From Duganella levis (GTDB lineage: Bacteria > Pseudomonadota > Gammaproteobacteria > Burkholderiales > Burkholderiaceae_D), in assembly GCF_009857605.1 (NCBI RefSeq), contig NZ_WWCT01000020.1, positions 1 to 64,000 on the forward strand: a DNA stretch of 64,000 nucleotides, in the 5' to 3' direction. Positions 1 through 8,169 of the stretch are shown here, in pieces. The notes under the pieces are model-generated. The model did not search any database. It was not told the origin of the DNA and saw only the letters and a program-made list of their open reading frames with translations. The number at the start of each line of letters is the position of its first letter. Positions within the stretch are counted from its first letter, which is position 1. The position numbers were made by a program, and so were the translations under genes.

Positions 1-161
1 TCGCTCTTCTCAAAAATACTGACAGTATTTCTACTGAATATTTCTTTGTTGAGCATTTAATGCTTTTTGTTGCAGCATCAAACGCCCACATTTATCGACT
101 GTAAATTTTTAAAGATCATTCTGTGTTACAGCTGAAGAAGCGTTTTGTTCATCAGCGAAGA
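1..161 (-). promoter_or_regulatory. rRNA operon leader with boxA
   Basis: Read on the minus strand this stretch looks like the transcribed leader of a betaproteobacterial rRNA operon. It has a boxA-like antitermination element (TGATCTTTAAAA, 107-118), then an ACAGTCGATAAATGTGGGCG block, then a CTGTCAGTATTTTTGAG block near the window edge. Such blocks are known to sit just upstream of 16S rRNA in this group, so the 16S gene should start a few tens of bases beyond the left edge and run leftward. The 16S itself is not in the window. Short open frames here are not genes. Confidence 0.75.
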
Positions 162-235
162 GGCAAGATTATGAAGCGTTTCGAATATTTCGTCAAGCTC
201 TACTTTTTCTCTTCTTTTCTCGCTACACGCTGCAT
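160..235 (-). promoter_or_regulatory. strong sigma-70 promoter of the rRNA operon
   Basis: On the minus strand there is a -35 box TTGACG (191-196), a 17-bp spacer and a -10 box CATAAT (168-173), giving a start near 161. Upstream of the -35 lies an A-rich tract (about 197-225) that would act as an UP element. The layout matches an rrn P1 promoter and it feeds the leader to its left. It is divergent from the histidine kinase gene that begins at 407. Confidence 0.7.
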
Positions 236-406
236 TTACATGCGCCGTTTTGCGAGGAGGAGAACTATAGCAAGCCGAATTCACTTTGGCAAGTGCCTGC
301 TCTGCAAATACCGTCCAGTCGCCATTTTTTGCAGACTGTCGCAATCGCATGGCGTGTCCGGGCATGGCTGGTTACACTTGCATCATGTTAAGAGCGAAAG
401 CCGTTC

Positions 407-1750
407 ATGTTTCCTACGCCTAAAGTGCAAGACACCCTGAAGACCGCCGGCACCTGGCTGCACCGCGGCTTCGACGCCACCGCCACCTGGGTGACCCAGC
501 TGTCGTGGTGGAAGTTCCTGGTGTTTGCCATCCTGATGCTGATTGCCGGCTCCATCCTGCAGGACGAACTGTTTTCGTCGAACCCGATTCAGGAAGAAGA
601 GCATTCCCGCAGCGCCAAGCGCAAAGGCAGCGATACCAATATCCTGATCGACGACAACGGCATTCACTTCAACCCACGCGGCAAGATCCGCAACAAGAAT
701 ACCGATGACAACGGCGAACACACGCCAGTCGCCACGCCAGAGACACCGGAAACCCCGGAAACCCCAGCCACACCGGAAACGGCCGAGACGCCCGAAGCAC
801 CAGCCGCGCCCGAAGCACCAGCCAAACCATCCAAAGGCAACAAGAACGGCGCTGCCTCCGTCCCTGCCCTGCCGTCGCTGCCGGGCGAGGAAGTCCACAT
901 CGAGCTTCCGCCGCAAATTGGCGAGGAATTGTCCAACGCTATTGAAGTAGCCGTGGACGACGCCGCCGAGCAGAAAGTGGCCCGCTATCACGGCCAGGCC
1001 TCCACCTGGTTCAAGAGCTTTATTACGCTGCTGGTGCTGGCCCTGTTCGGTACCAAGGCGCTGATGGGCAGCAAAAAGCGCGCCGAACAGGAAAGCCAGT
1101 CGGCCAATGCCGCCGCCGAGCGCGAATCCATGCAGCGCCAGCTGAGCGAAGCAAAGATGCAAATGATGCAAGCCCAGGTCGAGCCGCACTTCCTGTTTAA
1201 TACACTGGCCTCGGTCGAGTACCTCATCGAGACCGACCCGCCACGCGCCTCGGCCATGCAGCGCAGCCTGATCAAATACCTGCGCGCGGTGCTGCCGCAA
1301 ATCCGCGACAGCGCACTGATCACCAACCTGGGCCGCGAAGCCGACATGGTCGAGGCTTACCTCAATCTGCTGAAAATGCGAATGGAAGAGCGCCTGACGG
1401 TCGATTTCGACATCCCCGACGGCCTGCGCACCGCCGCCTTCCCGCCAATGATGTTGCAGTCGATGGTGGAAAACGCCATCAAGCACGGCCTGGAAGGCAA
1501 GCCGGAAGGCGGCACGCTGAAGGTGCGCGCCGACGTCGCCCACAACAAGCTGCGCGTGATCGTCGCCGACAACGGCCTCGGCTTTGGCGCCAAGCCCAGC
1601 GATGGCACCGGCCTTGGCCTGTCAAATATCCGCGAACGCCTGAAACTGCTGCACGGCGAACAAGGCCAACTGCTGATCGCCGCCAACAGCCCCAGCGGCG
1701 TGATCGTCACCATCGAAGTGCCATACCAGTTGGCTAAAAAAACACCATGA
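407..1750 (+). CDS. LytS/YehU-type sensor histidine kinase
   Basis: Membrane histidine kinase of the His_kinase (LytS/YehU) class, 447 residues. There is one membrane segment near residues 35-52, a proline/threonine/glutamate/alanine-rich extracytoplasmic stretch (about 105-145), and a second membrane segment near 198-217. A coiled-coil linker follows, then the phospho-acceptor region with H261 in VEPHFLFNTL, and an ATPase domain with N-box (ENAIKHGL) and G-boxes (DNGLGFG, GTGLGLSNIRERL). The next gene, 57 bp downstream, encodes a LytTR response regulator, its likely partner. The signal sensed is unknown. The start ATG has only a weak ribosome site. Confidence 0.9.
   Translation: MFPTPKVQDTLKTAGTWLHRGFDATATWVTQLSWWKFLVFAILMLIAGSILQDELFSSNPIQEEEHSRSAKRKGSDTNILIDDNGIHFNPRGKIRNKNTDDNGEHTPVATPETPETPETPATPETAETPEAPAAPEAPAKPSKGNKNGAASVPALPSLPGEEVHIELPPQIGEELSNAIEVAVDDAAEQKVARYHGQASTWFKSFITLLVLALFGTKALMGSKKRAEQESQSANAAAERESMQRQLSEAKMQMMQAQVEPHFLFNTLASVEYLIETDPPRASAMQRSLIKYLRAVLPQIRDSALITNLGREADMVEAYLNLLKMRMEERLTVDFDIPDGLRTAAFPPMMLQSMVENAIKHGLEGKPEGGTLKVRADVAHNKLRVIVADNGLGFGAKPSDGTGLGLSNIRERLKLLHGEQGQLLIAANSPSGVIVTIEVPYQLAKKTP
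722..835 (+). repeat. TPE/APE-coding short tandem repeat in the kinase gene
   Basis: Imperfect repeats of a 9-12 base unit encode a run of TPETPE / APEAP motifs in the sensor region of the kinase. The tract is low-complexity and could change length by slippage in steps that keep the frame. Confidence 0.6.
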
Positions 1751-1807
1751 TTGCTTATTAACGCAATTCGTTGAATAATAATTTAACTAACAACCCACAC
1801 CCGCACC

Positions 1808-2590
1808 ATGCCTACAGCAATCATTGCAGATGACGAACGTTTAATGCGCGACCAATTGCGCATGCGCCTGGGCCAGGTTTGGCCTGAGCTCGACATTATT
1901 GGCGAGGCCAAGAACGGTGACGAGGCGATCGAACTGGTCGACCAGCTCAAGCCGGACTTCACCTTCCTCGATATCCGCATGCCGGGCAAGACCGGCATGG
2001 AAGCGGCTGCCGCAATCGGCAACAAGAGCAACATCGTCTTCGTTACCGCCTACGATGCCTATGCCGTCGAAGCCTTCGAGCGCGGCGCCATCGATTACGT
2101 GCTGAAACCGCCTGAGCCAGAGCGCCTGCAAGTGACGGTCGACCGCCTCAAGGGCCGCCTGAGCAAACAGGTGGCGACGGGCGCGGTCGCCGGCGCCGAC
2201 ATCAACGCCAGCGTCACCGCCATGCTGGCCCAGCTGACCGAGAAGATCGCCTCGCCCAAGCCGGCCCACCTGCAATGGATCCAGGCCAGCATCGGCCAGG
2301 ACCTGCGCATGATTCCGGTCGAGGAAATCCTGTTCTTCCGCTCGGACGAGAAATACACCTGCGTGCAGACCGAGAAATACGAAGCGCTGATCCGCAAGCC
2401 GGTGCGCGACCTCGCCGACGAGCTGGACCCGGCGCTGTTCTGGCAAATCCACCGCGCCACGCTGGTCAACGTCAACGCCATCGAAGGCGTCACGCGCGAC
2501 ATCCGCGGCCGCCACCTGGTGATGATCAAGGGTCGTTCCGACAAGCTGGAAGTCAGCCGCAGCTTCCTGCATCTGTTCAAACAGATGTAA
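1808..2590 (+). CDS. LytTR-family response regulator
   Basis: Response regulator of 260 residues. The N-terminal receiver domain (about 1-120) has the acidic pair DDE near residue 10, phospho-acceptor D55 in FLDIRMPG, the conserved T in FVTAYDAYAVEAF and the K in VLKPPEPERL. A linker leads to a C-terminal LytTR DNA-binding domain (about 155-258), recognisable from EEILFFRSDEKYTCV and FWQIHRATLVNVNAI. It probably takes phosphate from the upstream LytS-type kinase and binds direct-repeat operators. Its targets cannot be read from the window. Confidence 0.92.
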   Translation: MPTAIIADDERLMRDQLRMRLGQVWPELDIIGEAKNGDEAIELVDQLKPDFTFLDIRMPGKTGMEAAAAIGNKSNIVFVTAYDAYAVEAFERGAIDYVLKPPEPERLQVTVDRLKGRLSKQVATGAVAGADINASVTAMLAQLTEKIASPKPAHLQWIQASIGQDLRMIPVEEILFFRSDEKYTCVQTEKYEALIRKPVRDLADELDPALFWQIHRATLVNVNAIEGVTRDIRGRHLVMIKGRSDKLEVSRSFLHLFKQM

Positions 2591-2622
2591 ATCAAATCCC
2601 CTCATCGGTTTATGCTTTAGCG

Positions 2623-2656
2623 TGACTCCACGCGGTCCTTTGGCCGCAGGGAGTCA
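2623..2656 (+). promoter_or_regulatory. hairpin covering the ribosome site of the next kinase gene
   Basis: TGACTCC (2623-2629) pairs perfectly with GGAGTCA (2650-2656), and GCGG (2632-2635) with CCGC (2644-2647), leaving an 8-base loop. The AGGGAG ribosome site for the gene starting at 2660 lies inside the right arm, so the folded RNA would hide it. There is no T-tract, so it is not a simple terminator. Confidence 0.45.
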
Positions 2657-2659
2657 TCC

Positions 2660-3463
2660 ATGTGCCGAGCCGCTTCTTCCCTGTTGATCCTGTCCGCGCT
2701 GGTTCTCGGCGCGCGCTTGAGCTGGCGCCTCGGCCAGACCGCTGAAACCCCACTGCAGGCCGCACGCGGCCAAGTCCAGCAGCAGCTGGAGCAATCCTAT
2801 TCGCAGTTGCGCGAGCTATCGGCCGCGCTCCAAACCATCCGTGAAGAAGAACGCAAGCACATCGCGCGCGAGCTGCATGACGATCTCGGCCAGCTACTGG
2901 CGACGCTGCGCGGCGACCTGGCGCTGCTGCAAAAACACAGCAGCCATAATCCCAACGCCCGCAAACTACAGGCCGGCATGGATGAGCTATTGATGTCGGC
3001 AATCGCGTCATTGCGCCGCATCGCCAGCAATCTGCGGCCGCGCGCGCTGGATGAGGGAGGGTTGTATTTTGCGCTGGAAAGCCTGCGCCAGGAATTCGTC
3101 GAGCGCAATAACATTGCCTGCACGCTGGACGCTTCGGAAGAGGATTTGATACTCGATGATGCCTACAGTACGGCTATCTTCCGCATCGTGCAGGAAGCGC
3201 TGACCAATATCGCCCGTCACGCCGAGGCCGGCGAGGTGATACTGTCACTGTATCGCAACGATGGGACGCTGCATGTGATGATTCATGATGACGGCCGCGG
3301 CATCGCCGAAAAGGACATGGACAAAGCAACGTCCTTCGGCCTGATCGGGATGCGCGAACGCGTCTGGGCACTGCATGGCGATATCGCCATCGCCAGCGAC
3401 GGCGGCACGCGGATCATGATCCGCCTGCCGCTGCCGCCGCCGGAACTGCCTACACCAGCTTAG
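2660..3463 (+). CDS. small NarL-type (HisKA_3) sensor histidine kinase, orphan
   Basis: Kinase of 267 residues. A short hydrophobic N-terminus (about 5-20) is followed by a coiled coil, then the HisKA_3 dimerisation domain with phospho-acceptor H73 in ARELHDDLGQ, and an ATPase domain with EALTNIARHA, DDGRGI and GLIGMRERV. No dedicated sensor domain (PAS, HAMP, large periplasmic loop) is present, so it is close to a minimal catalytic core with a membrane anchor. Its usual NarL/LuxR-type partner is not adjacent: the preceding regulator is LytTR-type. The start is supported by AGGGAG 7 bases upstream. It overlaps the convergent porin gene by 4 bases. Confidence 0.85.
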   Translation: MCRAASSLLILSALVLGARLSWRLGQTAETPLQAARGQVQQQLEQSYSQLRELSAALQTIREEERKHIARELHDDLGQLLATLRGDLALLQKHSSHNPNARKLQAGMDELLMSAIASLRRIASNLRPRALDEGGLYFALESLRQEFVERNNIACTLDASEEDLILDDAYSTAIFRIVQEALTNIARHAEAGEVILSLYRNDGTLHVMIHDDGRGIAEKDMDKATSFGLIGMRERVWALHGDIAIASDGGTRIMIRLPLPPPELPTPA

Positions 3464-4548
3464 AACGCGTGACGGATGCCGGCGTTGAAGGCTTTGTCGC
3501 CGCTACCAGCTTCGTTGTTGTTACCCACGGTGTAGCCAGCGCCGTTTTTGTTCTTGATCTTGGCATAAGCCAGGTACACGCCGGTACGCTTCGACAGGTT
3601 GTACAGGTAACCCAGGGCCCACTGATCAGCATCCTGGTTAGCCGTGGTCTTGTCGTTCTTGCGGATGTACGAAGCCATGATGCTGCCCGAACCCACTGGG
3701 ATCTGCGCGCCGATCAGGAATTCGTTGCTGTCGGTGCTGTTCTTCGGCGCCACGGTGTAGTTGTACGGATTGGCGCTGTTTGGCAGCACGGCGCTGTTGA
3801 CGCCTTTGTCGGCGCCGTAGGCGAAGAAGGCCTTGACAACCTGGAAGTCGTAGTTGGCGGCGAACATCGTGTTGCGGCCGGTGTCCTGCAGCTTGGCTGC
3901 GGTGGTCAGGGTGGCGGCGGTATCGTTGTTCTTGTTGTTGTACACCAGGCGCGCGTTCAGCGGGCCTTGGGCGTAGTTCAGGCCAAAGCCGAACTGACGG
4001 CCGGCGGTGGCGCTGCCTTGTTGCTCGCCCAGCGAGTACAGTGCGTCGGCGCTGAAGCCGCCGGTGGTTGGGGTCGAGTACACCAGCGCGTTGCTGACGC
4101 GGGTGTTGGCGCCGGCCGATGGGAACAGGTTTTTGATGGTGCCGGCATAGCCTGCGCCGAATGGGTCAGCGACCTGGCTTTGTGCCAGGTACAGTGGGGT
4201 GTACTGACGACCGATGGTCAGTTGGCCGGCTTCTTTGCTTTTCAGGCCAACGAAGGCTTGACGGTTGAAGATGGTGTTGGTGCTGTCCAGGGTGCCATCA
4301 TCGGCTTTGAAGCCGGTTTCCAGTTGGAAGATAGCCGACAGGCCGTTGCCCAGGTCTTCGGTACCGCGGAAGCCCAGACGGGATTGGCCGCCGATGCCGC
4401 TGGTAACTTTGGTCACGTTGCCAGCTGCGCCACCGCGCTCGCTCACGATACCGGCGTCCACCAGGCCGTAGATCGTCACGTTCGATTGAGCTTGGGCTTG
4501 CGCTGCGAAGCCGCCGATGATCATTGCTGCCAGAGTAAGTTTTTTCAC
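3460..4548 (-). CDS. Gram-negative porin (Burkholderiales OmpC-like)
   Basis: Outer-membrane general porin, 362 residues. It has a signal peptide (MKKLTLAAMIIGGFAAQAQA) followed by the typical mature start QSNVTIYGLVDAGI. The family hallmarks SRLGFRGTEDLGNGLSAIFQLE and RQAFVGL are present, and it ends in the C-terminal aromatic signature GIRHAF used for outer-membrane assembly. It should form a trimeric 16-strand barrel for small hydrophilic solutes. The start codon is GTG with a weak ribosome site. Adjacent genes give no hint of substrate. Confidence 0.95.
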   Translation of the reverse strand: MKKLTLAAMIIGGFAAQAQAQSNVTIYGLVDAGIVSERGGAAGNVTKVTSGIGGQSRLGFRGTEDLGNGLSAIFQLETGFKADDGTLDSTNTIFNRQAFVGLKSKEAGQLTIGRQYTPLYLAQSQVADPFGAGYAGTIKNLFPSAGANTRVSNALVYSTPTTGGFSADALYSLGEQQGSATAGRQFGFGLNYAQGPLNARLVYNNKNNDTAATLTTAAKLQDTGRNTMFAANYDFQVVKAFFAYGADKGVNSAVLPNSANPYNYTVAPKNSTDSNEFLIGAQIPVGSGSIMASYIRKNDKTTANQDADQWALGYLYNLSKRTGVYLAYAKIKNKNGAGYTVGNNNEAGSGDKAFNAGIRHAF

Positions 4549-4670
4549 TTGATGTTCTCTACTTGAGGTTGAAGAAAAACTGCGTTATTGATTCCACGGC
4601 GGCAATCATGCCTATCAATTACTTCAACAATGTGACAACGCTAATTTGTTGTATTCCAACATCAGTAGAC

Positions 4671-4697
4671 GAAAAAAAAGCCGCTTAAGGCGGCTTT
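4671..4697 (-). terminator. intrinsic terminator of the methyltransferase gene
   Basis: On the minus strand an AAAGCCGC / GCGGCTTT stem is followed by an uninterrupted T-run (4671-4679 on the complement). It lies 15 bases past the methyltransferase stop and insulates the porin gene's promoter region. Confidence 0.9.
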
Positions 4698-4712
4698 AAT
4701 TTATTCCTGAGC

Positions 4713-5366
4713 TTACTTCAGGCGGCAGCTCAACAAATAGTAATATTGCAAGCGCTCGATGCGGAACTGCTTCGCATGGTTGGTGAAGCGTTTGCGCAGC
4801 GTGCTGTCGGTCAGGTAGTTCTTCAGGATCTCGTAGCGCTGGCCGTCGTCGGCGGTCAGGATCTGGTAGGTGTTGCCTTCCGCATCGGTGCGGGCGATCA
4901 CCATCGAATTGCCATCGACATACGATTCGTCCAGCAGCACCAGCAGCACGTCCTTGCCCAGCTTGGCGCGCAGCATCTTCAGGAATTTATCGTAGTCTTC
5001 ACGCGGCAGATGGGCCCACAGGCCGGCGGCGAACACGGCGGTGTACTGGCCTTCCAGGCCGTCCGGCAGGTCGAAGGCGTCCATCTGGCCGAAGGTAACG
5101 ACATCCTCGTCCAGGCCGCGGGTTTCCGCCAGGTCCAGCATTTCCTGCGAAATATCGGTGGCGTAGACCGACTCAGCGGTTTCCGCGATCAGGTCGGTCC
5201 AGTACGCGGTGCCGCAGGCCAGTTCCAGCACCTTGTGGCCGGTGAACAGCTCGGCCACCATCTCTTGCAGATCATCCAGGTCGTCAAAGCGCTCTTCCTG
5301 CGCGTAGACCTGATCGTAGTTGTCCGCGTTGACGGCGTAATATTGTGTCAACTGGTTGGTAATCAT
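4713..5366 (-). CDS. class I SAM-dependent methyltransferase
   Basis: Predicted soluble methyltransferase, 217 residues from the ATG at 5366. That start follows an AAAGAAAG ribosome site and leaves a 13-base gap after cysB; an earlier in-frame ATG at 5405 would overlap cysB. Motif I is VLELACGTAYWTDLIAE (about residues 45-60) and motif II is VYATDIS. The motif IV area contains FAAGLWAHLPREDYDKFL. Substrate unknown. Its position right behind cysB and ahead of a terminator suggests co-transcription with the sulfur regulator, which may link it to SAM or sulfur metabolism (inference). Confidence 0.8.
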   Translation of the reverse strand: MITNQLTQYYAVNADNYDQVYAQEERFDDLDDLQEMVAELFTGHKVLELACGTAYWTDLIAETAESVYATDISQEMLDLAETRGLDEDVVTFGQMDAFDLPDGLEGQYTAVFAAGLWAHLPREDYDKFLKMLRAKLGKDVLLVLLDESYVDGNSMVIARTDAEGNTYQILTADDGQRYEILKNYLTDSTLRKRFTNHAKQFRIERLQYYYLLSCRLK

Positions 5367-5379
5367 GTTGATGCTTTCT

Positions 5380-6321
5380 TTATAGTTCGTAGTTCTCTTT
5401 TTCACCGCTCATGGCCTGTTCGATCAACTTGCGGTTGAGCGTAGGCGCCAGCAGTTCAATAAAGGTGTAAATATAGCTGCGCAGGTAGGCGCCCTGCTTG
5501 ACCGCCACCCGCGACACGTTCATGCCGAACAGGTGGCCGACCGGGATCGCGCGCAGGTTCTTGTCGCGCTCGGCGTCAAACGCCATACCCGCTATGATAC
5601 CAATCCCCATGCCCAACTCCACATAAGTCTTGATGACGTCGGCGTCGATGGCTTCCAGCAGCACGTCCAGCTTCAGGCCGCGCAGGGAAAACGCGTGGTC
5701 GATCTTGCTGCGGCCGGCAAAGGCGCCATCATACGTGATGATCGGGAAAGCCGCGATCTCTTCCAGCGTCGGCTGCTTGATGCGCAGCAGCGGATGGTCG
5801 GGCGACACCACCACCACGTGCTCCCATTGATAACATGGCAAGGTTACCAGTCCGGTCACGCCGGCGATCGATTCGGTGGCGATGCACAGGTCGGCCTGGT
5901 CGCGCTGCACCATCTCGGCGATCTGCTGCGGATTGCCTTGCAATAAAGACAATCGCACCTTGGGAAACTTGACCATGAAGGCCTGCACCACCTTCGGCAA
6001 AATGTAGCGCGCCTGGGTGTGGGTGGTGGCGATGGTGAAGCTGCCGCTGTCCTGCGCCGCGTATTCCTTGCCGATGCGCTTCAGGCTATCGATTTCCTGC
6101 ATAATCAGTTCCACCGACTGTAATACCAGCCGGCCCGGCTCGGTCAGGCCGCGGATCCGCTTGCCGTGACGGGTAAAGATGTCGACCCCCAACTCCTCTT
6201 CCAGCTCGATGATCGCTTTGGAGACACCCGGTTGCGAGGTGAACAGCGCCTTGGCGGCATCGGTCAAATTGTAGTTCTGGCGTACTGCTTCGCGCACAAA
6301 GCGCAATTGATGAAGGTTCAT
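5380..6321 (-). CDS. LysR-family regulator CysB
   Basis: Transcriptional activator of sulfate assimilation, 313 residues. The N-terminal winged helix-turn-helix (about 1-60) reads MNLHQLRFVREAVRQNYNLT, followed by TSQPGVSKAIIELE, both close to known CysB/Cbl. The effector domain (about 90-300) includes TTHTQARYILP, the area that in known CysB contacts sulfate or acetylserine. It is divergent from cysI across a 153-bp region with direct repeats, which supports direct control of that operon. Known CysB proteins respond to N- or O-acetylserine, sulfide and thiosulfate. Confidence 0.95.
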   Translation of the reverse strand: MNLHQLRFVREAVRQNYNLTDAAKALFTSQPGVSKAIIELEEELGVDIFTRHGKRIRGLTEPGRLVLQSVELIMQEIDSLKRIGKEYAAQDSGSFTIATTHTQARYILPKVVQAFMVKFPKVRLSLLQGNPQQIAEMVQRDQADLCIATESIAGVTGLVTLPCYQWEHVVVVSPDHPLLRIKQPTLEEIAAFPIITYDGAFAGRSKIDHAFSLRGLKLDVLLEAIDADVIKTYVELGMGIGIIAGMAFDAERDKNLRAIPVGHLFGMNVSRVAVKQGAYLRSYIYTFIELLAPTLNRKLIEQAMSGEKENYEL

Positions 6322-6373
6322 TGCAGGTCCTGGCCCATCTTAAAATTATTAGCGTCCATGCTTATGCCCAATC

Positions 6374-6420
6374 CTTATATAAGCAAATAAAGACTAAGTC
6401 GTATGGAATAAAGACGAAGT
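6374..6420 (+). promoter_or_regulatory. direct repeats and palindrome upstream of cysI (candidate CysB sites)
   Basis: AATAAAGACTAAGT (6386-6399) is repeated as AATAAAGACGAAGT (6407-6420), one mismatch and a 21-bp period, which places both copies on one face of the helix. A perfect CTTATATAAG palindrome lies just upstream at 6374-6383. The cluster sits in the cysB-cysI intergenic region about 55-100 bp before the cysI start, where LysR-type activation sites are expected. Confidence 0.5.
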
Positions 6421-6474
6421 TTATTACTATTAGCGCTAGTTTGGGGAATCAGCGACTATCCAGGAAGAATATTC

Positions 6475-8169
6475 ATGTATCAATACGACCAATACGACCA
6501 TCTCATCGTCCGAGAGCGCATCGCCCAGTATCGCGACCAGGTACGCCGTCGCCTGGCCGATGAGCTGACCGAGGCAGAATTCGTGCCGCTGCGCCTGCAA
6601 AACGGCCTGTACATGCAGCGCCACGCCTACATGCTGCGGATTGCCGTGCCCTACGGCCTGCTGGCATCGAAGCAAATGCGCATGTTTGCCCACATCGCCC
6701 GCAAGTACGACCGCGGCTACGGTCACTTCACCACCCGCCAGAACATCCAGTTCAACTGGGTGGAGCTGGAACAGACCCCGGATATCCTGACCGACCTGGC
6801 CTCGGTGGAGATGCACGCCATCCAGACCTCGGGCAACTGCATCCGCAACACCACCTCCGATCCGTATGCCGGCGTTGCCGCTGACGAGATCATCGATCCG
6901 CGTCCGTACGCCGAAGTGCTGCGCCAGTGGTCGACCTTCCACCCGGAATTCATCGCCCTGCCGCGTAAATTCAAGGTCGCGATCAACGGCGCCGTCGAAG
7001 ACCGCGCCGCGATCGCCATCCACGACATCGGCCTGACCGTGGTGCGCAACGAGGCCGGCGAGATCGGCTTCAAGTTCATGGCCGGTGGCGGCATGGGCCG
7101 CACGCCGATCATCGGCAGCGTGATCCGCGACTTCCTGCCATGGCAGCACCTGCTGACCTACACCGAAGCCGTGATGCGCGTGTATAACCAGCACGGCCGC
7201 CGCGACAACAAGTACAAGGCGCGTATCAAGATCCTGCTGAAAGCACTGGGCGTGGAAGAATTCACCCGCCAGGTGGAAGCAGAATGGGTAGACCTAAAGG
7301 ACGGCCCGGAAACGCTGACCATCGAAGAGATGCAGCGCGTGATCGACTACTTCCAGCCGCCGGCCTACAAGCAGCTGGACGATTCCGACGTGGTGGCCGC
7401 GCAAGCCGGCAACAAGGCCTTCGCCAACTGGGTCAACCGCAACGTCAAACCGCACAAGCAGCCGGGTTACGCCGCCGTGGTGCTGTCGCTGAAGAAAACC
7501 GGCGTGCCGCCGGGCGACGCCACCGCCGAACAGATGGACTTCATGGCCGACCTGGCGGACCGTTACAGCTTTGCCGAACTGCGCGTCACCCACGAACAGA
7601 ACGTGGTGCTGGCCGACGTCGAGCAGTCGCAGTTGTTCGCGCTGTGGCAGGAAGCCAAGGCGCACGGCCTGGCGACGCCGAATATCGGCCTGCTGACCGA
7701 CATGATCTGCTGCCCGGGAGGCGACTTCTGCTCGCTGGCCAACGCCAAGTCGCTGCCGATCGCCGCCGCCATTTCTGAGCGCTTCGAGAACCTCGACTTC
7801 CAGCACGATATTGGCGAGATCGAACTGAATATCTCCGGCTGCATCAACGCCTGCGGCCACCACCACGTCGGCAGCATCGGCGTGCTGGGCGTGGATAAAG
7901 ACGGCAGCGAATGGTATCAAGTGTCGATCGGCGGCGCGCAAGGCAACAACGCCGCCATTGGCAAGATCATCGGCCCGTCGTTCTCCGCGCTGCAAATGCC
8001 GGAAGTGATCGACCGCCTGCTGAAGGTATATCTGCGCGAGCGCTTTGAAGATGAATCGTTTGCCGACTGTGCGCAGCGCCTGGGCGTGGCGCCGTTCAAG
8101 GAATTTGTGTACGCCACGCCGATCGCTGAAAAAGGCGGCCGCCTGGTAGGAGAGGATGAATATGTCTAA
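6475..8169 (+). CDS. sulfite reductase hemoprotein (CysI-type)
   Basis: Siroheme/[4Fe-4S] assimilatory sulfite reductase, 564 residues, reducing sulfite to sulfide in the cytoplasm. Two nitrite/sulfite reductase ferredoxin-like repeats are present. The metal-binding cysteines are visible as C412 and C418 (CCPGGDFC) and C456 and C460 (SGCINACGHHH), with spacing C-X5-C...C-X3-C as in known enzymes. The siroheme-contact run YGHFTTRQNIQFNW is intact. No CysJ flavoprotein is adjacent, so electrons may come from ferredoxin or an unlinked reductase. AGGAAG 7 bases before the ATG supports the start. First gene of the sulfate operon. Confidence 0.95.
   Translation: MYQYDQYDHLIVRERIAQYRDQVRRRLADELTEAEFVPLRLQNGLYMQRHAYMLRIAVPYGLLASKQMRMFAHIARKYDRGYGHFTTRQNIQFNWVELEQTPDILTDLASVEMHAIQTSGNCIRNTTSDPYAGVAADEIIDPRPYAEVLRQWSTFHPEFIALPRKFKVAINGAVEDRAAIAIHDIGLTVVRNEAGEIGFKFMAGGGMGRTPIIGSVIRDFLPWQHLLTYTEAVMRVYNQHGRRDNKYKARIKILLKALGVEEFTRQVEAEWVDLKDGPETLTIEEMQRVIDYFQPPAYKQLDDSDVVAAQAGNKAFANWVNRNVKPHKQPGYAAVVLSLKKTGVPPGDATAEQMDFMADLADRYSFAELRVTHEQNVVLADVEQSQLFALWQEAKAHGLATPNIGLLTDMICCPGGDFCSLANAKSLPIAAAISERFENLDFQHDIGEIELNISGCINACGHHHVGSIGVLGVDKDGSEWYQVSIGGAQGNNAAIGKIIGPSFSALQMPEVIDRLLKVYLRERFEDESFADCAQRLGVAPFKEFVYATPIAEKGGRLVGEDEYV

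Noticed and set aside
123..440. Short plus-strand frame at the left edge
   Set aside because: It lies over the rRNA promoter and leader and has no ribosome site or family resemblance.
383..1543. A 386-codon minus-strand frame opposite the first LytS-type kinase
   Set aside because: Shadow frame; the plus strand carries complete kinase motifs.
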